NCBI RefSeq assembly: GCF_900240285.1
Contig: NZ_OESS01000002.1
Coordinates: forward strand, 992,001 to 1,056,000
Direction: 5' to 3'
Origin: Halobacillus sp. Marseille-P3879
GTDB lineage: Bacteria > Bacillota > Bacilli > Bacillales > Halobacillaceae
DNA length: 64,000 bases
In this document: positions 26,463-34,022 of the stretch, piece by piece
Layout: each line of letters opens with the position of its first letter
How positions within the stretch are numbered: position 1 is the stretch's first letter
The notes under the pieces: generated by a model
What the model was told of the DNA's origin: nothing
The model's input: only the letters and a program-made list of their open reading frames with translations
The model's database searches: none
Made by a program: the position numbers and the translations under genes

Positions 26463-26501
26463 TATTAATTCCATATGAAAAGAAAGTAAAGGTTTTGTAA
26501 A
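26463..26501 (-). promoter_or_regulatory. PhoP box of the pst operon (four repeats)
   Basis: On the minus strand TTTACA, TTTACT, TTCATA and TTAATA are each separated by exactly 5 nt (26501-26496, 26490-26485, 26479-26474, 26468-26463). The 11-bp period and the TT(A/T/C)A(C/T)A form match Bacillus PhoP-binding sites. A TAATAT-like -10 follows about 10 nt downstream. Confidence 0.85.
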
Positions 26502-26635
26502 TCGTACGGATTTATGTATAAATATTTTCGAAAATGGTGAGTAATGTTGACTCATAGAACAATGGCGCCTGCGCCGGGTATGGGTCTACAAGAAAATATA
26601 GCCACAGATTAATATTTTATGGTTTTCTATAATAT

Positions 26636-26670
26636 AAAAAAAGAGCAATGCCAGGAAAGGCATCACTCTT
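26636..26670 (-). terminator. Terminator overlapping the end of pbpA
   Basis: AAGAGTGATGCC pairs with GGCATTGCTCTT (two wobbles), followed by T residues on the minus strand. The pbpA stop codon lies in the 5' arm. Confidence 0.85.
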
Positions 26671-28822
26671 CATTTTCAACTTCTTCTACTTTTTCATCCG
26701 CTTCAGTGAGCTCCAGGTTAATCCCATCCTCTGCGCGTTCTTCTTTCAGGTCAAAGTAAGCATCAAGGATCCTTCGGGAGATCTCTCCATTAATGCTTGT
26801 ATCCGCATCCTGACCTGTAAACGGAACAATTACGGAAAAGGCGACTTCGGGATCATCGTAAGGAGCGTATCCTACCATCGTTAAGTTTAGGGTTTCATAC
26901 TGCACAGGATCACCATCTGCGTCATAAACAATATTGCCTTCATCATCACGCTCGGTAACAATCTCCTGAGCTGTACCGGTTTTCCCTGCCGGCTGGTAGT
27001 CTGCACCCTCGAAATAACCCGAAGCTGTTCCTCCTGGCAGCATTACATCACGAAAGGCTTCCTGTACTCTTGTTATGTCACTGTCATCCATCGTTAAACG
27101 ATTCATTACAGTAGTATCATTTTTATTATATAGTGGTCCAAGTCCTTCTTCTTCCTGGTTTGGATTGTGCACTTCTTTAACCAGTTTAGGTTGAACTCGA
27201 TTGCCTCCGTTTGCGATCGTCGAGACATACTGATTAAGCTGCATGGCGGTGTACGTACTGTATTGCCCAATAGAGAAGTCTAATACATTACCAGGGCTAT
27301 CAAAATCCAGCTCTTCAAAGCCCTTAGCTTCATAAGGGAAGTCAATTCCAGTCTCCACCCCAAGTCCAAACTGGTTAAAGTGATAAACAAACCGCTGCAG
27401 CGTATCACTCTGTAAACCTAATGGGCCGTTTTCTACATATTCGTGTCCACCCATCCACATGGCAATAAAAAACATATAAACGTTGGAAGATTGCTGCAAA
27501 GCCTGACGATAGTTAACATTCCCTATCCCCGGCCGATACGAGCTTTTATCCTGACTACTTTGAAAGCGCAGGGTACGGTCATTAATTGTAGTTCCAGGGT
27601 TGATGACCCCCTCTTCAAGTCCTGTGAGGACCGTAGCTCCTTTAACTGTAGACCCCGGCATATAAGCGTTATAAACAGCTTGATAAGAGGCATCGGAAAC
27701 TTTATCATCACCTGGTTCACGATCCCGGTTATATTCTTTTCCCGAGACAGCGAGTACTTCTCCATTATTCGGGTCAGACATCACAACTATTGCATTTTCC
27801 ATATGTCTGTTCGCTTGAGGATTTTTTTCAATCGTTTCGACCAGCTCTTCTTCTACAATCTTGTCAACTTCCTGCTGCAATTCAATATCAAGGGAAAGCA
27901 TAAGATCCTTACCTCTAGATCCTTCCCTCACCACTTCAGTATCAATTACATTATTACTTTTGTCTGTCGTGTATTGAACTTTTTCTTTCTGTCCACGTAA
28001 CACACTTTCATACTGCTCTTCCAGGCCGCTCGTACCTACACGGTCGTTACGGCTGTAGTCTAGCGACATGTAGTATTCTTCTTCGTCTCTTGGTATCCCC
28101 TGATCACTCGTTGTAATTCCTCCGAGAAAACCTCTGAACGTATTCTCAAATGGGTACTCCCGCTCCCAATCAGAGGTTACATTAATTCCGGGAAGCTCGG
28201 AAAGGTGTTCCGCTACTGTTGAATATTCTTCCTGGGAAATTTCTGCATTTTTTACTACATGAGGAGACAAAGTGTATGCTTGATCCAATTCCTTCTTAAT
28301 AGCAATAATTTCTTTGGTGTCATCGTCAAAGTTGCTGATTTCATCTTCTGTAATGCTATCAATTTGTTCCTGATAAACTTCCCCATTGTCTAAACCTTCT
28401 AACTCTTCTTCAGAGAGCCGGGAAGTTACCTCTTCTTCATTTTGTATAAAATAATAATCCTTCAGATCTCTTTCTGTTAATTCATCTTCAAAATCCATGT
28501 CTATATATTCGGCCATCTTTTCGGCAACCTCCAGCCTATCCTGCGGCTGAACTCCTTTAGGAGGTGTGTATGTAATCGAATAAAGAGGCTCATTATTTAC
28601 CATCACACGTCCATACCGGTCATACATCTCGCCTCGAGGGACCGGTATAGTGGTCGTAGTATTTTCCGTACGATCAATCTCTTCCTGGGCAGATTCCCCT
28701 GTTAATATTTGTACAACGCCCAATTGAAGAATTAACCCTGCAAATAATAAAAACACGATAAAAAAGATAATATTTAAACGGAAAGGGACGTGTGATTTCT
28801 TTTTATTTGTTTTCTTCCCCAT
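26663..28822 (-). CDS. pbpA: Penicillin-binding protein 2A, class B transpeptidase
   Basis: Class B PBP of 719 residues for cell-wall elongation, cross-linking peptidoglycan outside the membrane. It has a basic N-terminus and one membrane anchor (about 15-38), a dimerisation domain with PRGEMYDRYGRVM, and a transpeptidase domain with active-site SxxK in MPGSTVKGA, SxN in QQSSNVY and KTG in AGKTGTAQE. The C-terminal tail and insert regions are acidic. The order pstS-pbpA-yqgE is that of B. subtilis. Confidence 0.96.
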   Translation of the reverse strand: MGKKTNKKKSHVPFRLNIIFFIVFLLFAGLILQLGVVQILTGESAQEEIDRTENTTTTIPVPRGEMYDRYGRVMVNNEPLYSITYTPPKGVQPQDRLEVAEKMAEYIDMDFEDELTERDLKDYYFIQNEEEVTSRLSEEELEGLDNGEVYQEQIDSITEDEISNFDDDTKEIIAIKKELDQAYTLSPHVVKNAEISQEEYSTVAEHLSELPGINVTSDWEREYPFENTFRGFLGGITTSDQGIPRDEEEYYMSLDYSRNDRVGTSGLEEQYESVLRGQKEKVQYTTDKSNNVIDTEVVREGSRGKDLMLSLDIELQQEVDKIVEEELVETIEKNPQANRHMENAIVVMSDPNNGEVLAVSGKEYNRDREPGDDKVSDASYQAVYNAYMPGSTVKGATVLTGLEEGVINPGTTINDRTLRFQSSQDKSSYRPGIGNVNYRQALQQSSNVYMFFIAMWMGGHEYVENGPLGLQSDTLQRFVYHFNQFGLGVETGIDFPYEAKGFEELDFDSPGNVLDFSIGQYSTYTAMQLNQYVSTIANGGNRVQPKLVKEVHNPNQEEEGLGPLYNKNDTTVMNRLTMDDSDITRVQEAFRDVMLPGGTASGYFEGADYQPAGKTGTAQEIVTERDDEGNIVYDADGDPVQYETLNLTMVGYAPYDDPEVAFSVIVPFTGQDADTSINGEISRRILDAYFDLKEERAEDGINLELTEADEKVEEVENEE

Positions 28823-28911
28823 GGTTCCTCTCCCTTACTAATAAAGATTCCAACCTATAGTATATCATTGATTTAAGGTTAGAAAACAGTAGGAAAACCA
28901 AAGAAAAGGTA

Positions 28912-30147
28912 TCAATTTTGTCCTGATGGTTTTGTTTTAAATTGTATGCCTTTTATTGAAAAGTAAATGATGAAATAACCGCCTCCGATAATCAGCAGAA
29001 TATAAGGAATTCCAGTCTCAGGGGGGATAAAGGCAATGGCTACTAAAAACACCGCAATGGACAATACTCTTCCGGCATTAAGAAAAATTTCACGTACCAC
29101 TATATACTCGATCCTCATTTCCCCTGCATTCCACGATTTCCCTATTACATCGAATGTTAAGGATTGATAAGGAACATAAAGCAACGGGAAAAACACTCCT
29201 GTTACAGCACCATAGAAGAGGAGCAGCAATAAGCTGTCTCCCATAAGCAGTAAGAGTACAGACACATACAAAACAAGACCTGCATAAAAGATAGCCTGTT
29301 TTCTCCGGCTTGGTTTAACGAATCGTGTAACAAGAAAAAAGAAGAGTAATGAAAAGCCTGAATACACAAGATTATAAATTCCTAACGTAAACTCATCTCT
29401 TGTTAAGAGATAAACCCAGATGGTAACAGCAAATAAAAATGTACCTTCTCTAAACCCTTGAGATACATGAGCTTGCAGGATTTTATTCCAATTTGCATTG
29501 TATTTTCTCTCCAGGACAATCCTTCGAAATGAAAAATTCCCCTTGGCTTTTCTTCTCGATAAACCAAAGCTTATAAAAACCGCTAAAATAAAAAAGCTGA
29601 ATGAAATGGCAAATATAACCGTATAACCTGTAAGTTGATCCAGAGTAGAAATCACATAACCTGCAAATAAAGGACCTGTCATTCCGCCAAATGACTGGAG
29701 TACGCCTAGAAAACCGTTAAAGAAATCTCGTGTGTCCGGTTCAGTGATTTCGAAAGTGAGTACGTTGTAAGCCAGCCAGTAAAATCCGTAGCCAATACCG
29801 AGCAGCGATCCGAGGAGGATATTAAATTGCGCAGCCTTTTCTCCGATAATAAGAACGGCAAGAAAAAATGCTGAAAGGACAATGACTCCTGAACGAAGCA
29901 CAATTACACGGTCAATTTTTTTAGCGCATTTTCCAGCAACAATAAAGGTTAACGGCTGCATAACATATATACTTAAGTTATACAATGCGATGTCTGTATA
30001 ACTGTTAGACTGCTTCCATAAATAAACATTAACAAACGTACTTGATAAAAAAATACCTAATGAATAAAGTCCTCCAATTAATAGTAAGAAAATAAGATCC
30101 TTTGAGACATTTTCCTTGTTTAACCACACCTTTAACATCTTCAGCAT
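28912..30147 (-). CDS. yqgE: Major facilitator superfamily transporter YqgE
   Basis: A 411-residue MFS protein with about twelve hydrophobic helices and an arginine/lysine loop GKCAKKIDRVIVLRSG between helices 2 and 3, typical of the family. It matches YqgE by position between pbpA and sodA. The substrate is unknown. ATG 30147 follows AAGGAG with a 10-nt gap. It has no terminator I can see before pbpA, so both may share a transcript. Confidence 0.85.
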   Translation of the reverse strand: MLKMLKVWLNKENVSKDLIFLLLIGGLYSLGIFLSSTFVNVYLWKQSNSYTDIALYNLSIYVMQPLTFIVAGKCAKKIDRVIVLRSGVIVLSAFFLAVLIIGEKAAQFNILLGSLLGIGYGFYWLAYNVLTFEITEPDTRDFFNGFLGVLQSFGGMTGPLFAGYVISTLDQLTGYTVIFAISFSFFILAVFISFGLSRRKAKGNFSFRRIVLERKYNANWNKILQAHVSQGFREGTFLFAVTIWVYLLTRDEFTLGIYNLVYSGFSLLFFFLVTRFVKPSRRKQAIFYAGLVLYVSVLLLLMGDSLLLLLFYGAVTGVFFPLLYVPYQSLTFDVIGKSWNAGEMRIEYIVVREIFLNAGRVLSIAVFLVAIAFIPPETGIPYILLIIGGGYFIIYFSIKGIQFKTKPSGQN

Positions 30148-30205
30148 AATTGTATATCTCCTTTAACCATCTGTTCTTAGTGTGATCAGAACACTTTGAG
30201 ATATA

Positions 30206-30242
30206 CAAAAAGAAGGGTACAGAAACGAATCTGTACCCTTCA
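30206..30242. terminator. Terminator between yqgE and sodA
   Basis: A perfect 11-bp stem GAAGGGTACAG with its complement, 8-nt loop, and TTTTT on the minus strand: the sodA terminator. Confidence 0.92.
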
Positions 30243-30252
30243 CTTCCTATTA

Positions 30253-30867
30253 TTATTTAGCTGCGTCGTAGCGCTTAGAAACCTCATCCCAATTAACCAC
30301 GTTCCAGAACGCTTTTGCGTAATCCGGACGACGGTTTTGATAGTTCAGGTAGTATGCGTGCTCCCAAACATCAAGACCAAGAATTGGTGTTTTACCTTCC
30401 ATGATAGGAGAGTCCTGGTTAAGTGTATCAATCACTTCAAGCTGACCATTATTAACTACTAACCATGCCCATCCTGAACCGAAACGGCCAAGAGCTGTAG
30501 CTTCAAATTTCTCCTTGAATTGATCGAATCCACCAAAAGTCTCTTCGATTTTAGAAGCAAGCTCTCCGGAAGGCTCTCCTCCGCCGTTTGGAGAAAGAAT
30601 GGTCCAGAAAAGACTGTGGTTAGCGTGTCCGCCGCCATTGTTGCGGACTGCTGTTTTAATATCTTCCGGTACAGCTTCAAGGTTATTTGCAAGCAGTTCC
30701 TCAAGTGACTTGTCTTGAAGAGCAGCGTGCCCTTCAAGTGCACTGTTAAGCTTTGTCACGTACGTGTTATGGTGCTTCGTATGGTGGATGTTCATCGTTT
30801 CCTTATCAATAGTGGGTTCAAGTGCATCGTATGCGTAAGGTAGTTCTGGTAGTTCAAATTTAGCCAT
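30253..30867 (-). CDS. sodA: Superoxide dismutase [Mn/Fe]
   Basis: Dismutates superoxide to oxygen and peroxide in the cytoplasm. It has 204 residues beginning [18 protein letters not shown]. Metal ligands are in [13 protein letters not shown] (His), NHSLFW (His) and [13 protein letters not shown] (Asp, His). [12 protein letters not shown] suits the Mn type. The start is ATG 30867 with GGAGGAG upstream; the 59-codon in-frame extension into the promoter region is not coding. Confidence 0.97.
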   Translation of the reverse strand: MAKFELPELPYAYDALEPTIDKETMNIHHTKHHNTYVTKLNSALEGHAALQDKSLEELLANNLEAVPEDIKTAVRNNGGGHANHSLFWTILSPNGGGEPSGELASKIEETFGGFDQFKEKFEATALGRFGSGWAWLVVNNGQLEVIDTLNQDSPIMEGKTPILGLDVWEHAYYLNYQNRRPDYAKAFWNVVNWDEVSKRYDAAK

Positions 30868-30986
30868 GTTTAACTCCTCCTTAAATAGTATGTACATTTT
30901 GTGAATGACTTCATTCCACAATTGTACCTTACCAAAATGAAAATTTTCTTGCAAATCATTTGCACCTTGTTTGAGGTGATTTTGAT

Positions 30987-31011
30987 TTCCCGTAATATAC
31001 ATTCCCGTAAT
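30987..31011. repeat. Short direct repeat upstream of sodA
   Basis: TTCCCGTAAT occurs at 30987-30996 and 31002-31011, 15 bp apart, 120-145 bp upstream of the sodA start. The second copy lies in a partial palindrome (TACATTCCCGTAATGTA). It could be an operator; no known regulator motif is recognised. Confidence 0.45.
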
Positions 31012-31027
31012 GTATTTATTTAAACAT

Positions 31028-31052
31028 AAAAAAACAAGCTTCATCGCTTGTT
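31028..31052 (-). terminator. Terminator of the tRNA operon
   Basis: AACAAGC and GCTTGTT pair around a 6-nt loop, with a T-run on the minus strand, 7 nt past tRNA-Phe. Confidence 0.88.
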
Positions 31053-31058
31053 AGTAAA

Positions 31059-31134
<76 letters not shown>

Positions 31135-31297
31135 TTATTAATTTATAACCCAGCTCTTAAAGCTGATATTATGGCAAAATATAACAAGCCATTCTGAAGC
31201 ATGTCGTTCTAAATGGATGTACCGTTACGTAGTACACAAATATCGTCCTACGAATGTATAGATCATTGTCCCGAATACCGCAAAAATCAATATGTAA

Positions 31298-31390
31298 TGG
31301 CGGAGGAGGAGGGATTCGAACCCCCGCGGGCCGTGAAGCCCCTGGCGGTTTTCAAGACCGCTCCCTTCAGCCGGACTTGGGTACTCCTCC
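31298..31390 (-). tRNA. tRNA-Ser (TGA)
   Basis: A 93-nt class II tRNA starting GGAGGAGTACCCAAG, with anticodon TGA in TCTTGAAAA, a long variable arm, and CCA encoded. A 163-bp spacer without a recognisable tRNA separates it from tRNA-Phe; in Bacillus, fMet and Asp genes often sit here. Confidence 0.96.
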
Positions 31391-31399
31391 GCAAAAAAA

Positions 31400-31476
31400 T
31401 GGTGGACCCTGCAGGACTCGAACCTGCGACCGATCGGTTATGAGCCGATAGCTCTAACCAGCTGAGCTAAGGGTCC
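31400..31476 (-). tRNA. tRNA with CAT anticodon, probably Ile2 (lysidine)
   Basis: A 77-nt cloverleaf GGACCCTTAGCTCAGC with anticodon loop CTCATAA and encoded CCA. It differs from the elongator Met at 31881-31954 and resembles the Bacillus tRNA-Ile2 in body and anticodon stem, whose C34 becomes lysidine. Assignment as Ile rather than Met is inferred. Confidence 0.8.
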
Positions 31477-31480
31477 AACA

Positions 31481-31557
31481 TGGGGCGGTTGATGGGGATC
31501 GAACCCACGAATGCCGGAACCACAATCCGGTGCGTTAACCACTTCGCCACAACCGCC
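31481..31557 (-). tRNA. tRNA-His (GTG)
   Basis: A 77-nt cloverleaf GGCGGTTGTGGCGAAG with the extra 5' G(-1), anticodon GTG in ATTGTGGT, and CCA encoded. Confidence 0.97.
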
Positions 31558-31618
31558 ATGTTTAAAGATAATGTATGTAGTCAAATTCAGTTTTCCATGC
31601 GAAAAGCTTCAAAGCCAC

Positions 31619-31743
31619 TCAGCACTTGGTTTATCCAGCTTCACGGGCCAGACACTCGCGAGATAAGTCAGTCCCTTCTATGTTCCAAAGATAGGGAACT
31701 TTGCAGCGCCTGTCTTATCCGTTTCGTGTCTAAACAGGCCCCT
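31619..31743 (-). ncRNA. Structured element, unit 1
   Basis: Helices on the plus strand: 31645-31649 with 31737-31741 (GGGCC/GGCCC), 31650-31655 with 31726-31731 (AGACAC/GTGTCT), 31663-31667 with 31714-31718 (ATAAG/CTTAT), 31682-31686 with 31695-31699 (GTTCC/GGAAC), and an 8-nt apical loop AAAGATAG. The strand is given as that of the surrounding tRNA transcript. The family is unknown to me. Confidence 0.6.
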
Positions 31744-31866
31744 TCAGCACTTGGTACATCCGGCTTCATGGCTTAGATGCTCGCGTCATAAGTCAATCAT
31801 CTGAATGGTCAAAGATCAGACCATTACAGCTGCTTGTCTTATGCGAGTCGCATCTATCAAAGCCAC
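31744..31866 (-). ncRNA. Structured element, unit 2
   Basis: Helices equivalent to unit 1: 31769-31773 with 31861-31865 (TGGCT/AGCCA), 31775-31780 with 31850-31855 (AGATGC/GCATCT), 31780-31784 with 31843-31847 (CTCGC/GCGAG, not paired in unit 1; it competes for base 31780), 31788-31792 with 31838-31842 (ATAAG/CTTAT), 31804-31810 with 31819-31825 (AATGGTC/GACCATT), and an 8-nt loop AAAGATCA. The helices are kept though their sequences differ from unit 1. Confidence 0.6.
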
Positions 31867-31880
31867 TCAGCACTTGGTAG

Positions 31881-31954
31881 TAGCGGCGGAGGGGATCGAA
31901 CCCCCGACCTCACGGGTATGAACCGTACGCTCTAGCCAGCTGAGCTACGCCGCC
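31881..31954 (-). tRNA. tRNA-Met (CAT), elongator, CCA not encoded
   Basis: GGCGGCGTAGCTCAGC with anticodon loop GTTCATACC, essentially the Bacillus elongator Met tRNA. After the discriminator A the genome reads CTA, not CCA; a CCA occurs three bases further on, where the repeat block begins. The other four tRNAs here encode CCA. First gene of the operon. Confidence 0.94.
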
Positions 31955-31995
31955 ATGTCATAAATTGTGTCGGCTTCAATGAAGCGACGCAAATA

Positions 31996-32024
31996 AATAT
32001 ACCATGCTTTCAAGAAAGTGTCAA
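31996..32024 (-). promoter_or_regulatory. tRNA operon promoter, proximal
   Basis: TTGACA, 17 nt, TATATT with an extended TGG: nearly perfect sigma-A, 42 bp before tRNA-Met. Confidence 0.93.
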
Positions 32025-32058
32025 CAACAATTTTTAAAGTGAAATCGACAACAAAAAT

Positions 32059-32087
32059 AATATAGCATGTAGCCTCAATCGTTTCAA
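32059..32087 (-). promoter_or_regulatory. tRNA operon promoter, distal
   Basis: TTGAAA, 17 nt, TATATT, 63 bp upstream of the proximal promoter with the same geometry. Tandem promoters are common for stable RNA operons. Confidence 0.85.
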
Positions 32088-32112
32088 TATATTTCAGAAA
32101 TATTTTTTAAAA

Positions 32113-32148
32113 AAATTTGAACCGCTGAGACTCTCAGCGGTTCATTTG
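32113..32148 (-). terminator. Terminator of the Na+/Pi symporter gene
   Basis: A perfect 13-bp stem TGAACCGCTGAGA with its complement and a single-base centre, followed by a T-run on the minus strand. Confidence 0.93.
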
Positions 32149-32154
32149 CTGGAT

Positions 32155-33795
32155 TTATAAGCTTTCTTTCTCTCCAAGTACTTCTTCTGCAATATTCACT
32201 GCATGGTCGCCGATACGCTCTAAGTTACTTAGCATATCTACAAACACGATGCCGGCCTGACCCGTACATAAGCCTTCGTTCATACGGATAATATGCTTTT
32301 TACGGAATGTTCTTTCCATTCTGTCTAGTTCATTCTCTTTTTGTACAACGGACAGGGCTTCTTCACGATCCATAAATTCCAGAGATTTCGTTGCCTGTTT
32401 TACTGTCATTAACGTTAAGTCGAACATTTCATTTAAATCTTCAATGGCTTGTTCTGTCAGCAATACTTTATTTGAATTCTTATAGTCAATCAGTTCAATT
32501 ATATTCTCGAAGTGGTCACCAATGCGCTCTATATCCCGGACAGAATCCATTAAAGCCGTATGCTTATGACTGTCTTCATCAGAAAGTTCAGCCTGTGAAA
32601 GATCCACTAAATAGTCAGTAATTTTACGATCCAGGTTATTTAATGCTTCCTCAATCTGCATAGCTAACTCAGAATGTTTCTGCTGTTTGTTATTTAAATA
32701 TAACCCTGTTTCTTCTAGTCCTTTATAGGCATATTCACCCATTCGAATAACTTCTTCTTTCGCTTGATCCAGCGCTAAGGATGGAGATTGTTCAATAAAG
32801 ATTGGATCAAGGTGTTGTGGCTTAAACTCGATTTCTGAATCATTACCAGGAATGATTTTCATTACAAGCCAAGCTAAAAAGGCGATAAATGGAAATTGAA
32901 CGATGGTGTTAGCAATGTTAAAAGAGCCATGGGCAAACGCAATGGTCATTTCAGGATTCAAATCTAATGTTATCCTCAGCCAATCCACAAATGCATAAAA
33001 CGGAACAAGGAGTATTAAGAATACCGTAGCACCGAGTACGTTAAAAATAACGTGAGCCGTAGCAGCTCTTTTAGCACCGACACTGGCTCCTATACTTGCT
33101 AAAACAGCCGTAATCGTCGTACCAATATTGTCACCAAACAGAACTGGAAGCGCTGCCTGCAAATCGACAAGCCCTTCACCCATCAATTGTTGTAAAATCC
33201 CAATTGTCGCACTGGAACTTTGAACGATCACTGTAAACAAAGTCCCTATAACAACGCCAAGGACAGGATTGTCACTCATGCTCACCGTAAGCTCCTGGAA
33301 GGCCTCCAGGCTTCTAAGCGGCTTCATCCCGCCACTCATAACATCTAAACCAAAGAACAGTGCACCTAGGCCAAATAAGGTCTGACCCCAGTTCGCCACC
33401 TTTTTACTCTTGAAGAAAAAGAGAAAAAATGAACCTACAGCTAAAATAGGAAGGCCATATGCTCCTACATCAATACCTATAATGAATGCAGTAACCGTAG
33501 TACCAATATTGGCTCCCATTATAACCCCGATGGCTTGTCTAAAAGTCATAAAGCCGGCGTTTACGAGGCCGACCGTCAGTACCGTCGTCGTTGTACTGCT
33601 CTGCACAAGAACCGTTACAACCAACCCGGCTAATACTCCCATAAATGGATTGCTTGTAAATTTGTCTAATATCTCTCTTAAGCGGTCGCCAGCTGTACGC
33701 TGAAGCCCATCCGCCAAATATTTCAAACCAAAAAGGAAAATACCGAGACCACCAATGAACTCAAAAATCATCTGTTGAACATCGATTTCTGCCAA
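32155..33795 (-). CDS. Na+/phosphate symporter family protein with C-terminal PhoU-like domain
   Basis: A 546-residue protein: an NptA/PNaS transporter part (about 1-310) with the two inverted-repeat signatures VLVQSSTTTTVL and VIVQSSSATIGI and the GANIGTT / GDNIGTT loops, then a helical PhoU-like domain (about 345-540, with DIERIGDHFENI and LERIGDHAVNI). Predicted low-affinity, Na+-driven phosphate uptake, possibly self-regulated by the PhoU tail. It starts at TTG 33795 with GGGTGGAG upstream. A PNaS-PhoU fusion is a known arrangement. Confidence 0.92.
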   Translation of the reverse strand: MAEIDVQQMIFEFIGGLGIFLFGLKYLADGLQRTAGDRLREILDKFTSNPFMGVLAGLVVTVLVQSSTTTTVLTVGLVNAGFMTFRQAIGVIMGANIGTTVTAFIIGIDVGAYGLPILAVGSFFLFFFKSKKVANWGQTLFGLGALFFGLDVMSGGMKPLRSLEAFQELTVSMSDNPVLGVVIGTLFTVIVQSSSATIGILQQLMGEGLVDLQAALPVLFGDNIGTTITAVLASIGASVGAKRAATAHVIFNVLGATVFLILLVPFYAFVDWLRITLDLNPEMTIAFAHGSFNIANTIVQFPFIAFLAWLVMKIIPGNDSEIEFKPQHLDPIFIEQSPSLALDQAKEEVIRMGEYAYKGLEETGLYLNNKQQKHSELAMQIEEALNNLDRKITDYLVDLSQAELSDEDSHKHTALMDSVRDIERIGDHFENIIELIDYKNSNKVLLTEQAIEDLNEMFDLTLMTVKQATKSLEFMDREEALSVVQKENELDRMERTFRKKHIIRMNEGLCTGQAGIVFVDMLSNLERIGDHAVNIAEEVLGEKESL

Positions 33796-34022
33796 AGTTT
33801 CTCCACCCTTTCTTCATCCAAGTTTTGTTTTTTATTTCTTTCTCTTTAAAACACCTTCCTCATTATTGACGATTTAAAAACGCTTTGTAAAGAGAATTCA
33901 TGAATCTTAACATTAAATTTACATTCGTGTTATTTTGACAGTTTCCCAGCCATTCTTACCTTGCCTTCATGAAGCATTGTCGATTACGATAGAAACGATT
34001 AATGTAAAGGAGATATTTACAT

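Larger units (their letters stand above)
31610..31878 (-). repeat. Tandem repeat block inside the tRNA operon
   Basis: A 21-bp sequence ending in TCAGCACTTGGT on the plus strand occurs exactly at 31610-31630 and 31858-31878. The 12-base core TCAGCACTTGGT also occurs at 31744-31755. Spacing is 125 and 123 bp. Each core is followed by (TT/AC)ATCC(A/G)GCTTCA and a long hairpin, except the last, which runs into the 3' end of tRNA-Met. Two diverged tandem units are therefore bounded by the same short repeat. Confidence 0.85.

Noticed and set aside
26565-26580. GC-rich palindrome (GGCGC-CT-GCGCC) in the pstS upstream region
   Set aside because: Five-pair stem with a two-base loop and no U-tract; too small to support a function.
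27443-28000. 185-codon plus-strand ORF inside pbpA
   Set aside because: Antisense to the conserved transpeptidase domain; a coding shadow.
31213-31776. Open frames of 65-98 codons across the tRNA genes
   Set aside because: They run antisense through tRNA-Ser, Ile2 and His and lack ribosome sites; they are tRNA shadows.
31610-31878. CRISPR-like reading of the three spaced repeats
   Set aside because: Only three imperfect copies with about 124-bp period, and the intervening sequence is itself homologous, so it is a tandem structured unit and not spacers.
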